This document shows positions 1-11,280 of a DNA stretch of 64,000 nt, piece after piece (the first letter of the stretch is position 1; the number at the start of each line of letters is the position of its first letter). The translations under genes were made by a program, and so were the position numbers. Below the pieces are notes generated by a model, which did no database searches, was not told the origin of the DNA, and saw nothing but the letters and a program-made list of their open reading frames with translations. The stretch lies in NCBI GenBank assembly GCA_964035795.1, contig OZ038320.1, positions 12,064,118-12,128,117 on the forward strand, read 5' to 3'. Source of the stretch: Pterobdella sp. o SKG-2022 (taxonomy: Eukaryota; Annelida; Clitellata; Hirudinida; Piscicolidae).

Positions 1-2370
1 TTTTCTAGTCTTGTGCCGTCGAATCGAATTATATTGAATTGTCTAGTATTTCACAAGTTCATTTTTGGCATAATGTATTTTTTTTTTTTTACATCGGTTT
101 CCTATTTGACTCTTAAATATTGATATTGTGTTCATAAATCAAAATCTAACAAATATTAAATTTAAATATAATTTCAAGATACTTTTACCATGATTTATAG
201 CAGTAAATTAAGTTTTTTTGCGTTCATAACACCAAAAATTAAATCAAAATTTATTTATCGTAAACGAAGACCATCCTATTCTTCAAATGTATATAGATAT
301 GCGTGTGTGGTCTCCAGATTTGTATGCGTCGAAGATATTTTTCATTGTAAATGTTTGTCGTTATCCAATTGCTCTTACTGTGAATCAGGAATATGTACTG
401 TGGTTTTCGAGCTTTTTGATATGAACTTCATATTTGATAAAAAATTTTAGATGTATTTTTAAATGTTCCAATGACCAAGCTGCTTCTTTCATGAATAAAT
501 TAGTGCTTTTAATTTTCAAAATATTTTTGAAAAACAATGAAAGCTCCTTATATGACTGAGTTTTGTATCATATTGACTGGAAACAAGTAAATAATTATAC
601 TTGTAAAACCTTGAAAACCTGAAATTTAATTTTTTGTTGTCAAATTATACAGCCTTACTGAAAATTCATTCGATTGTTTTCAAAAAAGGTTATCCCGTTA
701 GAATGAAAAAAAATCTAAAACCAACAACTTTGAAAAGCAATGACGTAAAGTAAAGTTATAACTCTAAAAAATCGTTATTCGTCTTGCTGTCGACAAATAT
801 TTTACGTTGAATTGTTTACCTTTTTATGATGACGTGAAATAGTCTTAACCAAATAATGAGAAACACAACAGTATTTTCGTAAGATGAATTTACGAAAGAG
901 ATTAGTTAGCTGACGATGATATAGAGTATATGAAAAAGCTTCGTCAAAATAAAAAATTCAGATATTTTTGGGTTTTTATGATTCAAAGTTTTGAGACTAA
1001 TTGTTCACAATGGCTTACTATTTAAGTTTAAAGATGTTATAAACAAGTTATAAAATTAAGTTAAAACATCTAAACTTTTTTTGTTAGTTGCACATAAATG
1101 CAGGAGTTTTATTTAAACGAGCAATGATTTTTTTGATTGTCTAATATATAAATTTTTCATTTGTTACACACAATTTCTGAAATTTAACTGATACCTTAGT
1201 CTACAGTTTGAACTTTCAATACACCTCTTATGGCTGTTTGAAACATTTAATATGATAAATATGAAACAACTTTGGTTATATATAACTAAAAATTCTGTTT
1301 AAGTTATGATTTCATTGAATTTAAAAGACTTGACACTGAAGGATAAAATGAAATAAAAATATTCAAAAAAAATTTATTCTTTAACACGAAGTTTATTCAA
1401 TGGTAACTTTATATCTTACCAATTCTTATATAACCCAATGGTTTCAGTTATTTTGAATCATTTGAGTTGCTATTGAAGTTTGGCGTTTTCTTGGGAGTTT
1501 TCACGTGAAGTGGATCATGTTTTTTAACTTCGTTAGATAGATTGTGATTTTTTTTCTTCATAACCTCCTTTTCATAACGAGATTTAATGAAAGTAAGGTT
1601 GGATTTTAGAAGTGCGGTTTTTAAGAGACATCGATGTTGTTAATAAATTTGAATTTCTCGAAATATACTTTTTGATTTGAGAAGTATTTTTTGAAAGAAC
1701 ATTCAAAGAAATTTTATTCAACTGAAATTTTCAACAAGAACAATTTTATTAAAATTCTTTATGATAAAGAATTATGATAAAATTGTACTTGTATATATTA
1801 TATATATAATTTTAGCTGAATAAAAAGTTTTTACTTTTTGTTTCAAGAAATTCTTCATAAATAAGGTAGTATATATTGAGAAATTCAAAACTATGGTTGA
1901 GTTTTAAAAAATAAAGAATCGGAAGTGACGAAGTGAGTGTTGTTTTAGGATGGCTTTTTATATCTACAAATTAATTTTGTAATAAACTATTTAAAGAAAT
2001 GAAAGGCTTTTGAAAAAAAATAATCCTTAAGTTTCAACTGATAGGTGAACAAAATTTTTTTTGATTACTTTTTCGATTATTTAAAAAAATGTACTAAAAA
2101 CTGAATTTTTTATTGGATGATGGAAATGTTTTATGTCTTCTGCAAAAGTGTGGAAATAACTGAATAAACTTTGAAATAACTTTAGAAACAACCTCGAAAG
2201 TTGTATTGACTTCAAGCATATAAAAACATGGTCTTTTCAGCAGCCAGTGGTTAACTCTTATTACAGATATAATATATAATGCGGTATTTACAAAGCACTT
2301 TTCTTTATAGATCAAATTGCTTGCAACACATTCAATGAAGGGAAAACACCCTGAGGAACAGTTGCTAGTT
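1..2370. other. AT-rich intergenic DNA, no gene seen
   Basis: Very AT-rich sequence with frequent homopolymer runs. The two longest open frames (190-450 +, 2094-2315 -) have low-complexity translations, no recognisable domain and no convincing splice context. I see no gene here. A weak match to the MITE core described at 6111-6261 occurs near 933-945, but no inverted partner is visible. Confidence 0.6.
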
Positions 2371-2449
2371 GTCGCACACGTGGGATCGAGCCCGGTAACT
2401 TTATATAATTAGTCTAATGCTCTACCAACTGAGCTATACGGGTAGACAA
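2371..2449 (-). pseudogene. tRNA-like relic (tRNA pseudogene or SINE head)
   Basis: On the minus strand this has a good A box (TAGCTCAGTTGGTAGAGCA) and a B-box-like GGGCTCGATCC. The A box begins about 12 bases in and a seven-base anticodon-like loop CTAATTA lies between the boxes. The D stem GCTC/GAGC pairs, but the T stem has two mismatches and the spacing before the D stem is too long for a working tRNA. The outer bases GTTGTC/GACAAC can pair. An (ATT)n microsatellite abuts it at about 2455-2477. Read as a decayed tRNA gene or the head of a tRNA-derived SINE; the loop would suggest an Ile(AAU)-type ancestor, which is uncertain. Confidence 0.5.
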
Positions 2450-2454
2450 CTTTT

Positions 2455-2478
2455 ATTATTATTATTATTATTATTATT
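2455..2478. repeat. (ATT)n microsatellite
   Basis: A run of ATT trinucleotides directly beside the tRNA-like relic. A simple repeat next to a tRNA-like head is common for SINE tails, but here it lies on the 5' side of the minus-strand relic, so the association may be chance. Confidence 0.8.
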
Positions 2479-2479
2479 T

Positions 2480-3218
2480 GATCATTTTTTTGAGTTTTTG
2501 AGCTTCAGCTTATTTTGTTCGAGAGTCATTGAAAGCATAGTTGAATTTTTTTGAACATTATTACAAATTTGATTAAAATAAGGATATTGAAACGGAATTT
2601 TTTGAGTGTACTGAACAGTTTTTACTGGAATATATTTGAGAACACTAATGAATTTTATTAAGATACAAAGCTTTTGTTAACAAAGTACATTTCAAGTATA
2701 TATTTTCAGTTTTCACTGGATAAGTAGCTAATAAAAGTAATAAAATATTTCAGAATATTTTATATAAACTTAATGTGCGTCTACGATGTAGAAATAAAAT
2801 AAAAGAAGGATGAAAACTGGTTTAAAAATTTAAGTCTAAAAAAAATAAGTGATCAAAGAAGGTATTTTTTTAAAGGTTGAGAAAATTGAAGCATATTCTT
2901 ATGTGATTACCTATATCAAACTATTAACTGTGAGCGATTTTTCCAAATCTCTAAAACTTGTTAAAATATCTTTTTTTTTTAATAATTGGTCATTTTTTGG
3001 AAAATATTTTTTTTTAAACATTTCTTAGATCGCAAGGTAACACAAGATCTGGTCAAAACAATTGAGTTTATAGAAAAATTAAAATTTTTTTATCTCAAAA
3101 TTTTCATAATTTTTTATATTTTCATAAAACTTATATTCAAGTTTATGTTTTAGAAATATCTCTTAGACCCAAACAAAATTTGATTCTTAGACTTGGTGGT
3201 ATTCACAAAATAAAACAA
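2480..3218. other. Upstream region of ASH2L, no gene seen
   Basis: AT-rich sequence with T runs (about 2970-3015) and no recognisable gene or repeat. It must contain the ASH2L promoter and 5' UTR, but I see no clear TATA or initiator element. Confidence 0.5.
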
Positions 3219-6200
3219 ATGGAGATCCAAGAAACGCTTTCTCAAGAAGAGTTGCAAAACAACAACAAAGAAAACAATACCGATGCTACTAACGTAAACA
3301 CAAACAATAATATTAACAGCACTGGTGGCTCCCTATTGCCTGATAATCCAGATGATAAAACTTGTTACTGGTTTGGTTTCATTGCTTATTATTTAATAAT
3401 TTATTACTTAATTTGCCAAATTTTGTTTTTCAAACAATTATAGTTTAATTTAATTCTACTTTTCTTATAATAGGAAAACTTGAATACAAATTTTATTTAA
3501 ACATTTTACATGTATATCACTAAAAAGATAAACATCAAAAATTGCAATGTAGAAAAATTCATATTTGATAAAAAGCAAAACATTTGAAATCTAGTGGCAA
3601 AGATAGAAACTTGGGAGAATGTGAGTTCCAATGTGGCATGTGTTTGAGATTCTATCACCATCAATGCATCTCATGCTACCAAGGGTTTGTTATTCCAATG
3701 ATTATTTTTTCAATAAAATTGCTCATATAAATATAACATTAGAGTTTTCTTATCAACTTGCTAATACATATTTGTGATACAAAAAGTGTGTTTGATTTTT
3801 CATGGTATTCCAAAAGTGGTTTTTTGTTTTTTTTAAATAAGATTTTTCAATCAAAACGAAAATTAAAACCTTATGTTGTTGATTATCAATAAATCAAATA
3901 TTTTAGATAACATAATCTGAAAATATTTAGCCTTTTATTAAGGCTCATTTGTACTATAATCAACATTCTATATGCTGCTCATTAATGTTGAATTATATTT
4001 ATTATTCTGGTTTTTTTCTAATTATTTAAATATAACTGAACTATTGACAGGGATTTTGTGCCTTTCATGACAAACTATCAGTTCTTCTGCAAACGTTGTA
4101 GTAGTCATGAAACTCTCACAAAACGCACCTCCAACTTTGGCCAACTGTGCCTCACAGCCATAGCTAATTTGATGCATACACGACCAGGTGAAGAAATGTT
4201 CTCGAGAGATGCTGATATCATTCCATATATAGATAACAACTGGGAATTAATGACTAGTGCTCCTAGGCGCATCAAAAACACCTGGCATTCTTCTGTCAGT
4301 AAAACCATGGTCAGTTGAGTTGTTCACTTTTATGTCATAGTTGGTATGTCATTTATAAGATAAAGTTTTTGTCAATTTGAAAAATAAACATCTATATCAA
4401 ATTGAGTGAAATAAATAAAGATTTTAAATTAGATAAAATTCTAGTTCTTAAGCAAATTTAAATATATTACATCAACAAAAAAGAATTTTTTATATAATAG
4501 TTAATGAAAATTCATAGATACTAATAGAATAATAATATTCTCTATATTGAATAAAGCTTAAAGATCCAAGCATCTTCAGCTATAAGGAAGAAAATCAAAT
4601 GTTCGGCCTGGTCAATCAGGTTAGTTTACCTTTGAACAAATTTTCAATAATGTTCAAATTACCATTCATTGTTATAATGTCTTTTTTGTTTTTTAATTAA
4701 AATAGCTTTATATGAATGGCTTTTGTTATTAAAAATCCTTATTCATATGAAGGAGCGTCTTATGAAACCTATTATTTGAGCAATTTAAACCCGTTAGGGT
4801 TCACCTAATAGTGGACTTATTTAAGCACCCTAACTGTGTATAACAAGCATACAACTGCAGGACTTGAAGAAGATAGGTCCTAACTGTGAGAGTTATATTC
4901 GTTTGTTATGCTCTAACAAACTCAATGACACCAAGAGTTCTGTCATTAGTGAAGGTATTTCAATGTTCAATGATTAACATTGTTTTCCATATTAAATTTC
5001 TACAATCTATGCGTAATCAATCAGTTATGAACTAAATTTTCTTTTTAAAGGGATATGTAGTTTTAAGCATTAGAAAATCCTAAAATGTCGTTTTTATGAG
5101 TAGATTATTATATATTGTAGAGTTTTAGTTTAAATGTATAAATATGAACTTCGTCAAAAGCTTCAAGAGGTAGGACTACCAAGAGGAAAGCCCCAAATGA
5201 CAACCTTCCATTGAACAGTGCTAAGCACAAGAGAAAGTTTGTATTACTGTTTCTTTAACATATTACTTCAGTATCTTTTATTACTATGTTTTTAGGAATA
5301 TTTTGTTTGAATACTTTTATGATATTTATGGCTCTTTTTTCATAATAATATTTTTAATGAATATAAGTATGATTGTTAATAAAAGTTATTGTAGACATTG
5401 TAATGTCAAATATTTCAAAGCAAATTAAATACTTACAGTAGTGAGGTGAGTCTATCAATGAAGTTGACACCTAACTGCTACCCTTTGGAGCACCCATTCA
5501 ACAAAGATGGATATAGGTTTCAATGTCATCATAGTGATACCTTAAAGCACTTCAACTTTTAATTACCTCTTTATTTCTATAAAAATCTCGCGTATCATTT
5601 ACAATATCTCATAAAATTTTTATGACAATTTGACAATCTGTTTTTTTACCACTGAATAATATAAATTATTAAACATCATATTGAACTTGTGCCTTAACTG
5701 TAGCTCATATCAACCTCATCTACACAGGTATCATTTGGCGGAGCCTGATCCTCATGCCCCTAACTGGCAGGTGTTTGATGAGAGTCCAGAGTGGGCAGGC
5801 AAGCCCATTCCTGGATACTTGTACAGGCTCAACATCGAGAACAAGTTGCTGCTCTCACTCAATGATCGAGGTTTTCTATTGTCTTTGTTGCTTGAATAGG
5901 GACTTTATTTAAGTTTTGTGATGGTTATGTTGATGTCTAGCTTTTATTATTAACTTATTTGATTAGTTTTTTTCTGGCTTCAAATAATTATTTAAATTTA
6001 TAAAATATTAATATAATGAACTTATTGAAAACAAGTACGTGAGAATGTATGTTATACTTGTTGTTTTAAATACATTTTGATACTGAAGTACAATAGCCTG
6101 AATCTAAAAGTAAGGAAAACAAACAAAGTATTTATTAAATGACATGAAGCTTTTTGTAAGGCTAGCTTACATTATCAAGTGATCATAATGATTGATAATG

Positions 6201-8622
6201 TAAGCTAGCCTTACGAAAAGCTTCGTGTCATTTAATAAATACTTTGTGTTTGTTGTCCTTACATTTCGATATTGGTTAATTAGCATAAAAATAGAAACAC
6301 TAATAATGCGTCTTTATAAACCCCTGATGTTGACAGCTCCTCAACTCAAGGTGGCAGAGTCGAGGTTGACAGTGACAGGTGAAAAGGGATACAGCATGAT
6401 AAGAGCTACTCACGGTAACTATGGCTTCATTCTTATTGTCTTTCAACGCTTATTTATTGGCTTAGTTGAAAAATTTATATTATCATTATTTTCAATTATT
6501 TTTGTGTCATAAAAGGTCTTTTTTATGGAATACAAAAAAAAAACCATAAAACCTATTATCAACATCAATATATGTCAACAAACTTCCTTCACAATTGTTA
6601 TATTTATCATGAAATTTTTTCTACATTCATTTCAACTTTTAACCAGGAGTGAGCAAAGGTTCGTGGTATTTCGAGGTGACGATAGATGAGATGAAGGAGG
6701 GATCAGCATCAAGGATCGGATGGTCCCAAGCATTAGGTGCTTTGAGCTTTTGGGCCTTTTGTGCTATCATCAAATTATTCTTCCCATTTTTTTGAGCGAT
6801 AAAATTTTGTTTCATCTCTCAAATAGCTCTAATTTAATTGATTATATTGATTATGATCCAAGCTTTTAAATTTAGTATTAAGCTCCAATATACTGAGGGT
6901 GGCCAGGTTTACTCTATTTACGAAATATTGTTTAATTATTTGGTATTATATCTATATTGGAAGATATAATATCATTTTAAAGGAATTCTATCTAATAATA
7001 AATTTTCAAAATTTTGAAATAATGACACAAATAGCAATATAATTTACAAAGTAATGTCATCTATTTTGTAATATCACCAGGAAACCTGCAAGCCCCGTGT
7101 GGCTACGACAAGTTCTCCTACTCCTGGAGGTCTCGTAAAGGCACCAGGTTTCTTCCATTGTTGCTTATACATATGTGTTTATGTATCTTATTTTCAAAAA
7201 ATATCTTATGTATTTGATTAATATTTATATGTTTGAATTAAGCAAATTTCAATTTTTTCAGCTCATTTTTACTAATTATTTTAAATTTGAGCATTCATGT
7301 CTTTTGTATTTTGATCATAAACATTTTTTTTCTTGCATGAATGATTACCTAGATTTGAATAAGGATAATAATTAAACTGATAATCAACAGTGATAAGTGA
7401 ATCATACCACGACCCAGGTTCCACCAAAGCCACGGCCACCACTATTCAGAGTATGGTCATGGGGAAGGTGATGTGCTGGGCTTCTTCATCTACCTGCCCA
7501 ACACCACTGTGTCATCCGATGCTCCCTACTATAAAGATAAGGTTTCAGTACTTTATGTATAAATAAGGAATTTTTTTATGCAAGGGGCAGTTTTTGAACA
7601 TTCTCAAATTTTATGATTTTTTATTGAATGATATTCAATAAAATTTGAAATTTGTCAGCTGAAAACATCTGTTTTATGTAGTTTTCTTTAAAGTTGAAAT
7701 TTCAATACCTAAATGACGAAAACTTCGCATGCACAAACTTAATTGAACATCACAGCCTCTGGTGAAGTTTAAGAGTCATTTGTATTACGAGGAAAAGGAC
7801 CTTGTGACGGAGGCTGAGAAGAAACTCAAGCAAGCTCCTGGCAGCAAGGTGCTTTGTTGTCACACACTTAATGAGTAGAATTTAATTTATACGAATAACT
7901 TATTTATGATATATCATCGATGCTCAAGTCGCACCATCTGGGGGTTTTGCATTGGCAATCAAAGTTTTTTAGCGTGCTACTATCGATTATAACGTATTTA
8001 ACGATAAAAAAGGTTTAATAGATTAATTATTTGAGTCAGGTTTGTGTTTGAACCCTTGACTACTCTTATTGTTACTGTTTCAGATAGTGATGTATTTGAA
8101 TGGAGTGTCGCAAAGTGTGGCTTTTGAGGATCTCTACCAAGGAACATACTTCCCTGCCATCTCTTTATACAAAAACACCACTGTTAGATGCCAATTCATC
8201 ATTATCAATCATGATAAACATTTTATTACATATCCAATTGTTTTATACAAAATGATTCAGTAAATAAAACATTTAATAGTTAAAATTGGTATTTTTAAAA
8301 TTAAATTTTGACGTTTTTAATACTAATATTATTTTATTATTTGTGCACAACAGGTCACAGTGAATTTTGGACCTACTTTCAAACATCCCCCTAAAGATTT
8401 AGACTTCAATCCAGTATGTGTGCCATTCACAAAAACATTGTTTTAATAATTTTTTAAAGCATAAGAAGCAAATCTTTCACTTTATTTATTATTCCCACCA
8501 TAGCAATAGTATTATTGAACAACCATCAGATGAGCACAGCAACAGAAAAGGAAGTGATAAGACATGCCCTTGGAGACATTATATACCACATCGAACACGA
8601 GGGACAGACTCTGGAAATCTGA
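3219..8622 (+). CDS. ASH2L: ASH2L: SET1/MLL histone H3K4 methyltransferase core subunit
   Basis: Complete 16-exon gene, 549 aa. Exons: 3219-3370, 3595-3684, 4051-4309, 4557-4619, 4861-4954, 5170-5236, 5439-5516, 5728-5870, 6337-6414, 6647-6736, 7081-7147, 7418-7541, 7756-7848, 8084-8182, 8354-8413, 8530-8622. All phases join and the sum is 1650 nt. ASH2L is the WRAD-module subunit that, with RbBP5, stimulates SET1/MLL methylation of H3K4 in the nucleus. Order seen: acidic/Asn-rich start; atypical PHD with C49, C51, C60, C64, C67, H72/H73, C75; winged-helix segment starting PFMTNY; a short basic segment (KRK); a split SPRY domain from about residue 268 ([44 protein letters not shown]); and a C-terminal SDI-like helix ([10 protein letters not shown]) that in the family binds DPY30. 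The ATG at 3219 is the first ATG in the open frame. The acceptor of exon 4 is weak (AAAG) and is the least certain junction. A MITE lies in the intron after exon 8. Confidence 0.95.
6111..6261. mobile_element. Foldback MITE copy A, in an ASH2L intron
   Basis: Near-perfect inverted repeat about 151 bp long with a short centre. The right arm reads CTTACGAAAAGCTTCGTG followed by ATTTAATAAATACTTTG in the shared outer segment; the left arm is its complement with a few changes. It lies in the intron 5871-6336. It shares its core CACGAAGCTTTTCGTAAG and an inner TTATCAAGT with the element at 51473-51672, and the core with 44171-44311 and 27861-27917. No ORF. The superfamily is not assignable from the ends. 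Confidence 0.85.
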
Positions 8623-8774
8623 GGTGGTGTTGTGCAAGAGATCAATTTATATCCAATATGAGTCATTATAATATTTATCTGGTTATGTAATTGCGTTGAA
8701 TATTTGTTTCATGTTTGATACACATGGACTACTGCTATTCTGTTTTTAAGAGATTGAACAGGAAACTACGTTCA

Positions 8775-8780
8775 AATAAA
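8775..8780 (+). terminator. Probable poly(A) signal of ASH2L
   Basis: AATAAA 153 bases after the ASH2L stop codon, in an AT-rich 3' region. Position and motif fit a polyadenylation signal; no transcript evidence is available. Confidence 0.55.
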
Positions 8781-9246
8781 GTATAATTTATCTATGTATA
8801 ATGATATTTTCAACAAAGTTATTAATCAAAGGTGAAAAAAAACCTCTGTTATGTAAAATAAAATCCATAAAAGCCGATTCAATTTTGATAAATTCAAAAC
8901 TTTAAATTTGTCTTTGATATGAAACTATATCCAACTTGAAACCTGTAATTCAAGCCTGCTTTATTTGTGATAAAGTGAAAAAAAATTAACTTTAGTAATA
9001 ATTAAAAAAAAATGATCGTGGTCAAGGAGAGACATCTTAGCTGACAACTTTCTACGTGGGGAAATATTTATTGGAGAAACGACATATCATTAATTTTGAG
9101 ACGATATTCACCCTGAATAGATGTGCCAGATTTTTTCTTTTCTGACAATTCTTTTATTAGATTCCAGGCGTTCTTTGGATTTCCCCATGATTTTCAAATT
9201 CTGAGAGTATTTTATTTAGTCTAGCAAAAACATAAATTCAGTGAAA
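8781..9246. other. Intergenic, no gene seen
   Basis: AT-rich sequence without a supported gene. The last part may be the decayed upstream portion of the Penelope-like fragment that follows, but I could not read its translation. Confidence 0.5.
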
Positions 9247-9402
9247 AATGGTTATAATGATCCTCAAATGCACGTAGACACAAAAGCCTGGGATCCCTTA
9301 CTCGAGAAACGTCGCAAAAAAGACCAGGATACTGTCCGAAGGAAGACACGGAGATTAATTTCTCTGCGAAAAATGAAAACTTTATTCTTTGGAGTCTAAA
9401 AC
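9247..9402 (+). mobile_element. Penelope-like element, 3'-end fragment
   Basis: The plus-strand translation contains YNDPQM, then TKAWDPLLEK and a basic tail, which matches the C-terminus of the better-preserved Penelope-like element at 13290-14401 (YNDPQM, SKAWDPLLKK). Only the segment after the GIY-YIG endonuclease core is left. Penelope-like elements are retroelements encoding a reverse transcriptase plus GIY-YIG nuclease. This is a second, older or 5'-truncated copy. Confidence 0.75.
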
Positions 9403-9566
9403 AGATCTAAACTCCATTATTTAAAAAAAAATAATCTTTTTAACTTTAGATTACGTAATTACGTAGACAATTATAAAATTGATGCATCCTCAATAGTTAT
9501 AATTATAATTTACCTTAACCTAAAAAATTTATTAACTATAAATACCAATAATTTCAACAAACTTTT

Positions 9567-9676
9567 TATGCTAACGTTTTATGGTAAGGCTATACTTACC
9601 GAAAATTTTAGCTAATTTTGCTCAATAGATGTACTAAATTTTTCCTATCAATAAGTACATTAAGATGTCTCTAAAA
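9567..9676. repeat. Dispersed repeat block, copy 1
   Basis: Starts TATGCTAACGTTTTATGGTA and ends with AAGATGTCTCTAAAA. The same block, diverged, recurs at 10599-10731 directly upstream of the U2 snRNA locus. Segments like ATCCTCAAT/ATTGAGG flank both copies in opposite orientation, so each may be part of a foldback element. No coding potential. Confidence 0.7.
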
Positions 9677-10598
9677 AAATTGAACCTTCTACCTTTGGAT
9701 GCTTGATATGAAGTTGTTAATCACCAAGCTAACCGTCAAAGTAAACACAGAATATAAGATTTTTTAAAAGTTATCAGTCAATCATTGAGGTAATTGATAG
9801 TTATGAAAAAAATAACCAGATATATCGTTTTGAGCCGAAAAAGGCATGTATGTGTCTATTTAAGTTTCGGATAATGAAAAACATTTTCAAATGAGTTTAT
9901 TTCTTAAAGGTATAATGAATGGCGGCGCAAACAAAGAAAAAAAGTATATTTCGACTTTGAAAAATCCACTTGTATAATGCATGAAACAAAAAATCAAAAA
10001 GAAAGCTAAGCATCAAGATAACTCAAAAAGTTGTGGTTAATATCATTGAAAAGCAGATATAGTGGCTTTGGCACGATGTAAAAAAAACTGTAGCCATAAA
10101 AAACACATCAACTATAAAAATTGTTGAAACATTAAAGAACTTAAGCATATTTAAAAATAAAAATATTCAATACTAGCAATAGCCAACACTGTTGAATAAT
10201 TGCGGTAATTGCGGAGAACCCTCATCCGCTTTCTACAAAAAGTGGTTGGAGTTTTTAAGCTAAATATAGAAGAAAAAACAGAAGTATATCAAACTACCAA
10301 ACAGAAATAGCTGGCTCTAATTATGATCCATCTCACCCTACTAGACCATATCCACAAGCCCTAGTTCAAGTTTCAATGAGGAAATATTTTAAAAATAAAA
10401 GCAAAACTTCGTGTAGAAAATCAAAACGACTATAATATCACTCTGAAAAAAATTTCGAGAAATCAAGCACAAAAACATGAACAGATTAAGAAGCCTGGCT
10501 GCTGATATAAATGAAAAACTCTTTTTTTAGTATTTTTGAAACTTTATTTTGCTACTCGATCAATTAAACTTAAAAAAAATCCATTGAGGATTCATACG
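9677..10598. other. Unassigned AT-rich sequence
   Basis: No supported gene. A plus-strand open stretch at about 10265-10435 gives a basic translation with PSHPTRPYPQ, possibly a relic of a mobile element, but I recognise no family. Stops interrupt it on both sides. Confidence 0.45.
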
Positions 10599-10731
10599 TA
10601 TGCTAACGTTTTATGATAAGACTATACTTATAGAAAATTATAGCTTTTCTTTTAAATAAATGTATGAATCCTCAATTGATGTTTTTGAAGTTTAATTGCT
10701 ACACAAAACATACGTAAGATGTCTCTGAAAA
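10599..10731. repeat. Dispersed repeat block, copy 2, upstream of U2
   Basis: Starts TATGCTAACGTTTTATGATA and ends with AAGATGTCTCTGAAAA, 37 bases before the U2 start. Similar to 9567-9676. The arms ATTGAGGATTCATAC (about 10582-10596) and GTATGAATCCTCAAT (about 10661-10675) form an inverted repeat. It could be a foldback element, or a shared snRNA promoter region, since the snRNA proximal sequence element would lie about here. Confidence 0.65.
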
Positions 10732-10768
10732 GCTACTTGATTAATGAAAATTTTCTAAGTATGAAATG

Positions 10769-10952
10769 ATCGCTTCTCGGCCTAATGGCTAAGATCAAGT
10801 GTAATATCTGTTCTTATCAGCTTAATATCTGATAAGCTCCTTAAATGGAGACATTGATATTAAACCAATCTTTGGCATTTGGAGAAAGTTCCGGGCTTTC
10901 TCAGACTTCTCCGTGGGTTGGCCCGGTATTGCACTACCTCCGGGATCGGCCT
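10769..10952 (+). ncRNA. RNU2: U2 spliceosomal snRNA gene or pseudogene (variant)
   Basis: About 184 nt, close to the usual U2 length of about 188. Visible: 5' stem-loop I (ATCGCTTCTCGGCC..GGCTAAG), the segment ATCAAGTGTAATATCTGTTC, stem IIa (TTATCAG..CTGATAAG), an Sm-like site AATCTTTGG, and terminal stem-loop IV with GTATTGCACTACCTC. U2 pairs with the intron branch point through its GUAGUA box. Here the box reads GTAATA (G to A at 10804, RNA position 36), and loop I is TAAT rather than TTTT. Most helices are kept, so it is either a variant gene or a fairly young pseudogene. I see no confident promoter PSE. Confidence 0.85.
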
Positions 10953-11280
10953 TTAAATATTTTCTTTCGTGAAAAAGTTATCTATTACCTTTTGCGTGTT
11001 CGAAGTTTCATCTTAAGAAAAAAGACTTTCAATTTTTTATTTTTTCGAATATATGGTATTTTAAAAATACATTTTAGCACTGGTACCAATAATAATAACT
11101 AAATTCGTGATTCTGCTTAAATTGTGAACATATTTAATAAAGTTAAGACGATTGAAAAAAATTCAAAAAATATTTTTCACAAAAAAGTTTTTTTGTATTT
11201 TTTAAATTTCGTAAAAACAAAAAAATAACCAATTCAGTATAAATCGAATTTTGATTTTTAATAATTATTAATAATAATTA

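Noticed and set aside
8418..8690. 90-codon frame at the end of ASH2L
   Set aside because: A different frame across the last ASH2L exon; the true frame ends at 8622 with the SDI-like helix.
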